Below are positions 1-5,675 of a stretch of DNA of 6,673 nucleotides, one piece after another. A program made the position numbers and the translations under genes. Positions within the stretch are counted from its first letter, which is position 1; each line of letters opens with the position of its first letter. This DNA is from Fidelibacterota bacterium (GTDB taxonomy: Bacteria > Fidelibacterota > UBA2242 > JAFGTP01): NCBI GenBank assembly GCA_029939785.1, contig JAOZSG010000197.1, forward strand, positions 1 through 6,673. Reading direction: 5' to 3'. The notes under the pieces are model-generated. The model was not told where the DNA came from. It made no database searches and saw only the letters and a list, made by a program, of their open reading frames with translations.

Positions 1-7
1 ATTCTTG

Positions 8-136
8 ATGGAATCGTAAAAAAAAATACCGCAGAGATCGCAAAGAACACAGATGCTATATTATTAAAAATTAAAAATTTATCTCTATGTTGTCAGTGGT
101 CTCTGCGGTAATTTTTTGATTTTTTACGAATCTGTC
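8..136. repeat. Imperfect inverted repeat of about 130 bp with GCAGAGA-type arms (possible dispersed palindromic element)
   Basis: The left arm contains GAATCGTAAAA at 11-21 and TACCGCAGAGA at 27-37. The right arm carries their reverse complements at 122-132 (10 of 11 bases) and 100-110 (11 of 11). Pairing continues inward with about 21 of 28 matches, covering AACACAGA on the left and its partner TCTATGTT on the right. The centre (about 61-82) is AT only. The whole could fold into a long hairpin. No open reading frame of useful size lies inside, so it is not an insertion sequence with its own transposase. Similar 'ccgcagagatcgcagagaacacagag' palindromes are, from memory, scattered through intergenic regions of many environmental bacterial genomes. 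Copy number here cannot be judged from one window. It could also act as a terminator for a gene to the left, although no such gene is visible. Confidence 0.7.
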
Positions 137-234
137 AAATAAAAAATATTATAAAACAATATAGATTTTAGTTATAAAATTTGTATCTTTGAGTTTGTTA
201 ATGAATAAAATTCTGGCTGAATAAAAAAATAATC

Positions 235-241
235 GGAGGAG
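235..241 (+). promoter_or_regulatory. Ribosome binding site of pepT
   Basis: GGAGGAG lies 3 nt before the ATG at 245 and is a near-perfect anti-Shine-Dalgarno match, which fixes the start codon. Further upstream, TATCTTTG at 184-191 resembles the TAnnTTTG -7 element of Bacteroidetes promoters, but no matching -33 TTTG box sits at the right distance. The promoter itself is therefore unresolved. Confidence 0.85.
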
Positions 242-244
242 AAA

Positions 245-1495
245 ATGACAGAAAACTTGGTAAAAAGATTTTTTCGATATGTAAAAATTGATACTCAATC
301 TAAAGAAGGTGTTGAAGATCGTTTCCCCAGTACAGAAAAGCAGAAAGATTTATTAAAAATTCTTGTTGATGAAATGAAAACAATGGATCTGAAAAATGTT
401 AGTATGGATGAAAACGGTTATGTAACTGCTACTTTTCCATCAAATCTTTCAAAAGAGGATACATCTAAAGTTCCGACTATCGGATTACTTGCTCACGTAG
501 ATACGTCTCCTGATGTCAGTGGAAAAAATGTTAATCCTGTAATTCATAAAAACTATTCCGGTGGAGATATTATTTTTCCCGGAGATAATTCTATAGTTCT
601 TAAACTTGAAGAGAATCCATGTTTACAGGATCATATTGGTGATGATATTATTACATCTGACGGAACAACTCTTCTTGGTGCAGATAATAAAGCAGGTATA
701 GCAGAAATTTTGACAGCAATTGAACATTTACAAAATAATCCCCAAATCAAACATGGTGATGTTCGCATAGGTTTTACTCCTGATGAAGAAGTAGGAATGG
801 GCACAGCACATTTTGATGTAAAAAAGTTTAAAGCAAAATATGCATATACTATTGATGGTGAGAAAGTAGGTGAGATTGAAGATGAAACTTTTAATGCATC
901 TATGGGTGTCTTCACAGCAACAGGCGTAAATGTACATCCGGGATATGCAAAAAATAAATTAGTAAGTGCAATCAGAATGATTTCTGATGTTGTAAAAGCA
1001 ATTGAAAATGATCCTGCACCTGAAACAACTGAAAAATATGAAGGTTATTTACATCCATTTGCTATTGAAGGTGGTACAGAATCGGCTATTTGTAAGGTTT
1101 TGATCAGAGATTTTACCAAATCAGGAATTCAGGAGCGAAAAGACAGATTAGAAAAAATCTGTAAAGAAATTAACAATAAGTATCCAAAGGGTAACTTGAA
1201 ATTGGACATTACTGACCAATATGAAAATATGAAAGTTGTACTGGATACAGTTCCTGATACAGTCGATTATGCAATTGAAGCAATTAAACGCACAGGATTA
1301 GAACCAATTAAACAAAATATCCGAGGTGGTACAGACGGAGCAAGATTATGTTTTATGGGATTGCCGACACCGAATATTTTTACAGGAGGACATAACTTTC
1401 ATTCAAAACAGGAATGGATTGCTATTCAGGGAATGGAAAAAGCTGTACTTACAATTGTAAATTTACTTGAAATTTGGGCTGAAAAAAGTCTATAA
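245..1495 (+). CDS. pepT: Peptidase T (tripeptide aminopeptidase, M20B family)
   Basis: This is a cytoplasmic di-zinc aminopeptidase that removes the N-terminal residue from tripeptides, a late step of peptide breakdown. At 416 residues it is the usual family length (about 410). The expected motifs are all present: HVDTSPD with metal ligand H84 and catalytic-site D86, GADNKAG with bridging D147, PDEEVG with general-base E181 and ligand E182, D204 in TIDG, and the C-terminal ligand H386 in GGHNFHSKQEW. The region around residues 215-325 corresponds to the inserted dimerisation domain of M20 enzymes. The ATG start is supported by a GGAGGAG site 3 nt upstream. The following gene begins 44 nt downstream with no terminator between, so the two may share a transcript, though their roles (cytoplasmic peptide use and exported glycosidase) are not obviously linked. 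No defect is seen. Confidence 0.96.
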   Translation: MTENLVKRFFRYVKIDTQSKEGVEDRFPSTEKQKDLLKILVDEMKTMDLKNVSMDENGYVTATFPSNLSKEDTSKVPTIGLLAHVDTSPDVSGKNVNPVIHKNYSGGDIIFPGDNSIVLKLEENPCLQDHIGDDIITSDGTTLLGADNKAGIAEILTAIEHLQNNPQIKHGDVRIGFTPDEEVGMGTAHFDVKKFKAKYAYTIDGEKVGEIEDETFNASMGVFTATGVNVHPGYAKNKLVSAIRMISDVVKAIENDPAPETTEKYEGYLHPFAIEGGTESAICKVLIRDFTKSGIQERKDRLEKICKEINNKYPKGNLKLDITDQYENMKVVLDTVPDTVDYAIEAIKRTGLEPIKQNIRGGTDGARLCFMGLPTPNIFTGGHNFHSKQEWIAIQGMEKAVLTIVNLLEIWAEKSL

Positions 1496-1526
1496 ATAAT
1501 TTTACTCCGTTAGATTTAGTTAAAAC

Positions 1527-1530
1527 AGGA
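1527..1530 (+). promoter_or_regulatory. Ribosome binding site supporting a TTG start at 1540
   Basis: AGGA lies 9 nt before the TTG at 1540. The TTG opens directly onto a lysine-rich, then hydrophobic, signal peptide. That protein-level argument, more than the modest site, supports this start. Confidence 0.5.
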
Positions 1531-1539
1531 TAATATAAT

Positions 1540-2691
1540 TTGAAATTAAAACTCCGAATACTATTCCTTATAATTTTTATATCTAATTTTGGATTTTCAT
1601 GGGAAACAAAAAAATCCATTATTGAACCTGGAATTGTCTTTTATCATTCTGTCGATAAAAATACTCCATTAAGTATATATATTTTAGAATTGGATCTCAC
1701 TAAAAAAAATAATTGGATACAGACTGGAAAAGCGGATTCAAAAATCCTTAACCGAAAGAAAACATCAGAAATAGTCAAACAATTCCAGAGAGAAGGGAAA
1801 AATGTCATTGCAGCAATTAATGCTGATTTTTTTGCAGAAAACGGTACACCAGTCGGTGCTCAAGTTCAGGAAGGAGTACTTTTACAAAAACCTTATTCCA
1901 GATCAGTTTTTGGCATTACTGATTTAGGATTACCTTTCATTGATATTGTCAAATTTTCCGGATCAATTATTTCGAAAAAAGGAGTCTCTTGTTCAATAGA
2001 TGCAATTAATAGAAACAGAAAAGATAACCAACTGGTAATATTGAATAAATATAATGGGATCTCCAGTAATGCTAATTATTGGGGAAGTGAAATAATAGCA
2101 AAGTATGTAACAAAACCTGTTGTTAATGATACATTTAAAATTGTTGTTATTGCAAAAGACTCTATTCAGACAGAAGAACATGGAAATAATATAATTCCTC
2201 AGGATGGGATTGTTTTATCTGCTCATGGTGATAAAAGTGAATTTATCAATCAAAATTTATTTTTCGGAGATACAATAAAGATTATTTTGAATCTTCCACC
2301 AATAAAAGAAAAAATTCAGGAATTAATAGGTGGTGTTCCCAGAATCGTCAGAGATGGAAAAATATCAATAGAAAATAAAAAAGAAACTATTAATGATAAA
2401 TTTTGCACTGATAAACATCCTCGTACTGGAATTGGATTCACCAAAGAGAAAGACAAGATAATGTTATTTGTTGTTGATGGTCGTCAGGATGGATATAGTA
2501 TAGGTATGTCATTACATAAATTTGCAGAATTTATGATCAAATGGAATATTTATCAGGGATTAAATCTCGATGGAGGTGGCTCTTCCACAATGTTTATTAA
2601 AGATAAAGTTGTAAATAAACCATCTGATATTGAAGGTGAACGTCCTGTAAGTAACGCAATTCTAATATTAAGTAATGATATAGAGAATTAA
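1540..2691 (+). CDS. Exported phosphodiester glycosidase family protein (NAGPA/DUF2233 domain)
   Basis: The 383-residue protein starts with a classical signal peptide: basic MKLKLR, a hydrophobic core at about residues 7-19, and probable cleavage near S20/W21. It should therefore act in the periplasm or at the cell surface. The rest matches the phosphodiester glycosidase family (PF09992), named after the human enzyme that removes GlcNAc from a phosphodiester-linked mannose. Visible family motifs are INADFF (residues 93-98), HPRTGIGF (293-300), VVDGRQDG (311-318), GMSL followed by an FAEFM helix, NLDGGGSSTM (from N342) and the closing PSD-x-EGERPVSNA block. Bacterial members are thought to act on glycan phosphodiesters in polysaccharides or wall polymers; the substrate here cannot be told. 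The TTG start is inferred from the signal peptide and an AGGA at 1527-1530. The stop codon directly abuts the stop of the opposing methyltransferase gene. Confidence 0.88.
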   Translation: MKLKLRILFLIIFISNFGFSWETKKSIIEPGIVFYHSVDKNTPLSIYILELDLTKKNNWIQTGKADSKILNRKKTSEIVKQFQREGKNVIAAINADFFAENGTPVGAQVQEGVLLQKPYSRSVFGITDLGLPFIDIVKFSGSIISKKGVSCSIDAINRNRKDNQLVILNKYNGISSNANYWGSEIIAKYVTKPVVNDTFKIVVIAKDSIQTEEHGNNIIPQDGIVLSAHGDKSEFINQNLFFGDTIKIILNLPPIKEKIQELIGGVPRIVRDGKISIENKKETINDKFCTDKHPRTGIGFTKEKDKIMLFVVDGRQDGYSIGMSLHKFAEFMIKWNIYQGLNLDGGGSSTMFIKDKVVNKPSDIEGERPVSNAILILSNDIEN

Positions 2692-3525
2692 TTATGTTTC
2701 ACAGACTATAATAAATAAATCTTCAGAAAATTTATCATCTTCAATACTATCGTATAATTCACAGTTTTTAAATCCTGCTGAATTCATTTTTTTTATTAAT
2801 GTATCCGTTTTATATGCCTGATAATACTGATAATATTGTTTTATATCTTCTCCCTCAGAAATGATATAATATCGAACTACAGAAATTTCATGTTTGGTAT
2901 TCCACTCACTTTCCTGAAGATAAATATATGGAAAATCAGAAAATATACCTGACATACAAGAATGCCAGACAGGAGGATGATCACCATGAAATTCTACTCC
3001 TTCATAAGTAAAAGGTTCGAGTAATAGTTTTCCACCGGAATTAAGAGATTGATAAATTTTTTGCAGAAGAATGTCTGCTTCCTTCTTTTCAAAAGTATTA
3101 AACCACCCGAAATTTAATATTATGAAATCAAATCCATCAGGAAACGAAACATCCAGAATATCTCCTTCAATATATTCCAAATCAAGATTCTTTATTTTTG
3201 TATCTTTATTTGCATATTCAATTACCTTTGGAGAAATATCTATTCCTATACATGAATGACCTAATTCAGCAAACCTGCTAGTATATAATCCCGGACCACA
3301 TGCCAAATCCAGTATTTTTGATTTTTTTTTATCCAACAGGTGATGGTGAATCCAATTAATTTGCTTATCAATTATTTCAAATCTACGTGAATTTATATCA
3401 TTAGATTGATCCAGATGAAGTTGTAAACTTCTTCTACTAAACTCCTTATCTGACCAAGGTATTGAATGCAAATTTGATCGGGCTGTCGATAACTTATTAC
3501 GTGTTAGAATTTGTTTTAGATCCAT
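2692..3525 (-). CDS. Class I SAM-dependent methyltransferase, substrate unknown
   Basis: This 277-residue protein has a Rossmann-fold methyltransferase core. Motif I is ILDLACGPGLYTSRFAELG (D73 to G79 glycine loop), followed by GIDIS with D96 as the likely ribose-binding acid, EGDILD (120-125), the strand FDFIILNFGWFNTF (132-145) in the motif IV position, and GGKLLLEPF (164-172) after it. The N-terminal 60 residues (PWSDKEFSRRSLQLHLDQS and a WIHHHL helix) form a conserved-looking cap, and a later HPPVWHS segment (183-189) may line the substrate pocket. I recognise this as a recurring family of uncharacterised bacterial methyltransferases, but no substrate can be named. The ATG is one base after the stop of the upstream homocysteine methyltransferase gene, with only a weak AGAGAGA 12 nt before it (3538-3544), so translation is probably coupled. 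It could consume SAM that the partner's methionine feeds, but that is inference. Confidence 0.88.
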   Translation of the reverse strand: MDLKQILTRNKLSTARSNLHSIPWSDKEFSRRSLQLHLDQSNDINSRRFEIIDKQINWIHHHLLDKKKSKILDLACGPGLYTSRFAELGHSCIGIDISPKVIEYANKDTKIKNLDLEYIEGDILDVSFPDGFDFIILNFGWFNTFEKKEADILLQKIYQSLNSGGKLLLEPFTYEGVEFHGDHPPVWHSCMSGIFSDFPYIYLQESEWNTKHEISVVRYYIISEGEDIKQYYQYYQAYKTDTLIKKMNSAGFKNCELYDSIEDDKFSEDLFIIVCET

Positions 3526-3526
3526 T

Positions 3527-4396
3527 TTATTTTAATATCTCTCTGATTTTTGTAATATATTCAGGAGATGTACCACAACAACCACCTACTATATTTATAC
3601 CAAGTTGTTTCATCTTCAATATATTATTTGAAAAAGTACTAACATCTTCAGGGTAAATTACTTCAGTTTCTTGAATTGTTGGTTTTCCTGCGTTAGGTTG
3701 AATAATTGTTAATGCATCTGTACTTTGTCGAATTTCTTTAGATAATTTTAACATTAGTTCACTATCTAAAGTACAATTCGCTCCGACAACATTTGCTCCA
3801 TTATCTATTAATTGCTTCATAGAATCAGCAACTTTATTCCCCATTACTGTAGCAAATCCAATTGGATTTTGTGCAAATGTTAAGGTTGTAATAATAGGTA
3901 GATCTGAAACAGTTTTGATACCCTTTATTGCAGCAATTGATTCATTAATATCAAACATTGTTTCAATAATAAAAACATCAACACCTCCTTCTATTAATGC
4001 ATTGGCTTGTTCAGCAAAATTATCAATTGCTTCTTGTTCAGAAATAAGTCCAAAAGGCTGAAGCATATCACCGCATGGTCCAATATCTCCTGCAACATAC
4101 TTTTGTTCACCGGCCACTTTTCTGGCAATTTTTGCTGCTGTTTTGTTTATTTCTTCTACATGCATTTGCAGATTGGCTTTTTGTAATTTTATTCTACTTC
4201 CACCAAAAGTATTTGTTGTAACGATGTCTGCACCAGCATCAAAATATGCTTTATGTATATTTTTTATTATATCAGGTTTTTCAAGATTCCAATACTCAGA
4301 TACTTGACTACTTTCTATACCTGCTTTAATAAGCATTGTTCCCATTGCACCATCAAAAATCAATCCTGATTTGATAACTTTGTTTAAAAAATTCAT
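3527..4396 (-). CDS. Homocysteine S-methyltransferase family protein (stand-alone Hcy-binding module)
   Basis: The 289-residue protein is a single zinc-dependent homocysteine-binding TIM barrel (PF02574) that transfers a methyl group to homocysteine, giving methionine. Motifs in order are FDGAMGTML (14-22), TTNTFGGSR (60-68), DIGPCGDM (104-111), IIETMFD, VGANC (ligand C208), PNAGKP (234-239) and GGCCGTSP with ligands C273 and C274. The three cysteines are placed almost as in the N-terminal module of Thermotoga MetH. Full MetH runs to about 1,200 residues with folate, cobalamin and reactivation modules; these are absent here, and a normal stop is followed at once by another gene. It is thus either one subunit of a split MetH system or an independent enzyme using another donor such as S-methylmethionine, a betaine or a corrinoid protein. 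The ATG start has a weak AAGAG-like site about 5 nt upstream. It heads a two-gene leftward operon. Confidence 0.92.
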   Translation of the reverse strand: MNFLNKVIKSGLIFDGAMGTMLIKAGIESSQVSEYWNLEKPDIIKNIHKAYFDAGADIVTTNTFGGSRIKLQKANLQMHVEEINKTAAKIARKVAGEQKYVAGDIGPCGDMLQPFGLISEQEAIDNFAEQANALIEGGVDVFIIETMFDINESIAAIKGIKTVSDLPIITTLTFAQNPIGFATVMGNKVADSMKQLIDNGANVVGANCTLDSELMLKLSKEIRQSTDALTIIQPNAGKPTIQETEVIYPEDVSTFSNNILKMKQLGINIVGGCCGTSPEYITKIREILK

Positions 4397-4429
4397 TACT
4401 ACTCTTTCTGTTTTATCTAACTACACACG

Positions 4430-4496
4430 CTAATGGACATTAATATTTAATTATTGTATTTTTATATTTTAATTTGCGTTTATTAGCATGCATTAG
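4430..4496. promoter_or_regulatory. Paired inverted CTAATG-N5-TAATA motifs, possible operator upstream of the homocysteine methyltransferase operon
   Basis: CTAATG-GACAT-TAATA occupies 4430-4445, and its inverted partner TATTA-GCATG-CATTAG occupies 4481-4496. All 11 flanking bases of the 16-base motif are complementary while the inner 5 differ. The copies are separated by 35 nt that contain TACAAT, a candidate minus-strand -10 box. This suits two binding sites flanking a promoter, about 34-100 nt upstream of the ATG at 4396. It could equally be a weak hairpin or chance in AT-rich DNA. The motif is not the known MetJ or MetR box. Confidence 0.35.
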
Positions 4497-4719
4497 TCAT
4501 CATTTATGGTTAATATTTTTTTTGTTTGATATCCGATTGCTGCTGGATGATATTACCTTTTAATATTTTGATGAAATTTGTAAAAAAATCAAATAACAAG
4601 CAATTATTTTTACTTAAAAGCATATTTATATCTATTTTTTTTTATTTTTTTTTAATTCAATATTGATTGTGACCATAAAAATAGATACCTTTTGTAATGT
4701 GAGTATTTGTTAAATACTT

Positions 4720-4725
4720 TATAAT
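4720..4725 (+). promoter_or_regulatory. Candidate -10 box for the DHp-REC gene
   Basis: TATAAT matches the sigma-70-type consensus and lies about 80 nt before the TTG at 4805. The nearest TTG-type -35 candidate (TTGTAA, 4692-4697) is 22 nt away, which is too far for a standard spacer. In such AT-rich DNA a chance match is quite possible. Confidence 0.3.
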
Positions 4726-4792
4726 ATATTGAAATGCTGATGATTTTTTTAGAGTAATTAATATTTGTTTTAATTTATAATTAATCCATAAA

Positions 4793-4799
4793 GGTAGGA
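4793..4799 (+). promoter_or_regulatory. Ribosome binding site deciding the TTG start at 4805
   Basis: GGTAGGA ends 5 nt before the TTG at 4805. An in-frame TAA at 4778-4780 closes the frame upstream and no ATG or GTG lies between, so TTG is the only well-placed start for the full protein. Confidence 0.65.
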
Positions 4800-4804
4800 T
4801 ACAA

Positions 4805-5479
4805 TTGAAGACTTCAAAAGACATGTTAAAAGAATATAAAGAATTAAAAGAGAAGCAACAGCAATATGAATCCTTTATTGAAGTTGGTCAGAATTCCGCA
4901 CATGAAATAAATGACAAACTCGCTGTGATTCTTGGAGCAGCAGAAACTCTTTGGGAAGTTATTGATAAAAAAGATTTTTATTGTACACAACAAATAGAAA
5001 CAATTATCAGAGCTGTTGACAGGATTACAATATTAACAAATGAAATTGAAAAATCTTCCAAGAAACCAAAATCAAAATTAGATAAAAAAGCTACAATAAT
5101 GGATTCTGAAAAAACACACAGAATTTTATTAGCTGAAGATGACCGTGATAATCGTAATATTCTTAAAGTTATGATGAATAGAATTGGTGTAGATGTAAAA
5201 ATTGCATCAGATGGTAAAGAAGCACTGGAAATTTTCAATAGATTTCATTTTGATATGGTAATTACAGATGTAAAAATGCCAAAACTGGATGGTATTGGTT
5301 TATTAAAAGAAATACGGGAGGTAAAACCAAATATGCCTGTTGTTCTAATTACAGGATTTGATAAAGAGTCTTCTATGAAACTGGCAGAAGATGAAGAAAA
5401 CCTGTATTTTTTAAGAAAACCATTCAGACAAAAACAATTGTTAGATACTATTAATAAAATTTTAAAAAATAATAATTAA
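4805..5479 (+). CDS. DHp-receiver fusion protein: histidine-kinase phosphoacceptor helices joined to a REC domain, no ATPase domain
   Basis: The 224-residue cytoplasmic protein has two parts. Residues 5-27 are a charged helix leading into VGQNSAHEINDKLAVILG (27-44), an H-box with putative phosphoacceptor H33 followed by E34. A second helix, about 60-85 (IETIIRAVDRITILTNEIEKS), resembles helix 2 of HisKA domains in hybrid kinases. A lysine-rich linker (86-103) then runs straight into a receiver domain (about 105-222) with acidic pair D112/D113, phosphoacceptor D155 in ITDVKMPKLDG, T183 and K205 (KPF), a complete active site. The HATPase_c domain that normally separates these parts, with its N, G1 and G2 boxes, is missing; no output domain follows REC. 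It could be a phosphorelay intermediate, a phosphatase or sink, or a kinase remnant. An internal ATG (5099, residue M99) could yield REC alone but lacks a good ribosome site. The gene appears monocistronic, ended by the terminator at 5492-5524. Confidence 0.85.
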   Translation: MKTSKDMLKEYKELKEKQQQYESFIEVGQNSAHEINDKLAVILGAAETLWEVIDKKDFYCTQQIETIIRAVDRITILTNEIEKSSKKPKSKLDKKATIMDSEKTHRILLAEDDRDNRNILKVMMNRIGVDVKIASDGKEALEIFNRFHFDMVITDVKMPKLDGIGLLKEIREVKPNMPVVLITGFDKESSMKLAEDEENLYFLRKPFRQKQLLDTINKILKNNN

Positions 5480-5491
5480 AAATAAAGTTAT

Positions 5492-5524
5492 AAAAATGGG
5501 ATATTTCTTCAATATCCCATTTTT
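5492..5524 (+). terminator. Intrinsic terminator after the DHp-REC gene
   Basis: ATGGGATAT (5496-5504) pairs perfectly with ATATCCCAT (5512-5520) around a 7-nt loop. The flanking AAAA and TTTT extend the stem to 13 bp, and a T-rich tract follows (to about 5529). It begins 13 nt after the stop codon at 5479 and separates this gene from htrA. The A tract on the left could let it work on the other strand too, but no gene approaches from that side. Confidence 0.88.
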
Positions 5525-5619
5525 ATTTTATCCCGCATTATTCATAATCTAAAAAATCCTTGAGATCAGTATTTTTGATTTAATTAAAAAAAATCAGAAA
5601 CATTGTAATTATATCTAAG

Positions 5620-5625
5620 TATAAT
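5620..5625 (+). promoter_or_regulatory. Candidate -10 box for htrA
   Basis: TATAAT lies 50 nt before the ATG at 5676, in the space between the terminator at 5492-5524 and the gene, where a promoter is needed. No good -35 hexamer is found at 16-18 nt upstream, and the local base composition makes chance matches common. No CIRCE or other heat-shock operator is visible. Confidence 0.3.
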
Positions 5626-5663
5626 AAATCAAGAAAAACGTATTAATTTTTTTGAAACTAAAT

Positions 5664-5670
5664 AAGGAGA
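5664..5670 (+). promoter_or_regulatory. Ribosome binding site of htrA
   Basis: AAGGAGA lies 5 nt before the ATG at 5676, a strong site that fixes the start of the protease gene. Confidence 0.85.
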
Positions 5671-5675
5671 ATAAC

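Larger units (their letters stand above)
4397..4804. other. 408-bp AT-rich divergent intergenic region
   Basis: This region separates the leftward homocysteine-methyltransferase operon from the rightward DHp-REC gene and should hold both promoters. It has no credible coding frame. Recognisable items are the inverted CTAATG-N5-TAATA pair (4430-4496), a TACAAT on the minus strand (complement of 4453-4458) between those motifs that could be a -10 box for the leftward operon, a 10-bp perfect palindrome TCAATATTGA at 4657-4666, long T runs around 4636-4653, and TATAAT at 4720-4725 for the rightward gene. I see no SAM or cobalamin riboswitch core, tRNA, or terminator with a convincing GC stem. Confidence 0.6.

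Noticed and set aside
631..937. Minus-strand open frames inside pepT (94 and 69 codons)
   Set aside because: They overlap each other and lie opposite a strongly conserved metallopeptidase; they have no family resemblance and are shadows of the real gene.
3527..3529. Frameshifted or truncated full-length MetH
   Set aside because: The protein ends naturally after the GGCCGTSP helix, as stand-alone family members do, and the next gene is a complete unrelated methyltransferase rather than a pterin-binding domain.
3071..3656. Plus-strand open frames of 62 and 64 codons opposite the two methyltransferase genes
   Set aside because: They lie antisense to genes with intact conserved motifs and have no ribosome site or recognisable protein features.
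4531..4548. Small hairpin ATCC...GGAT with a 10-nt loop
   Set aside because: A 4-bp stem with a large loop is expected by chance, and no T tract follows it on either strand.
4397..4560. Possible SAM or cobalamin riboswitch ahead of the homocysteine methyltransferase
   Set aside because: I looked for the conserved core and paired helices of these classes on the minus strand and saw none; the leader is nearly all A/T with only the inverted CTAATG motif.
4978..5238. Minus-strand open frame of 86 codons opposite the DHp-REC gene
   Set aside because: The plus strand encodes an unmistakable receiver domain there; the antisense frame is low-complexity S/I-rich translation of AT-rich DNA.
5576..5596. 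Hairpin TGATTT...AAATCA upstream of htrA
   Set aside because: It is six pairs, mostly A-T, around a 9-nt loop in very AT-rich DNA; it is too weak to call an operator or terminator.
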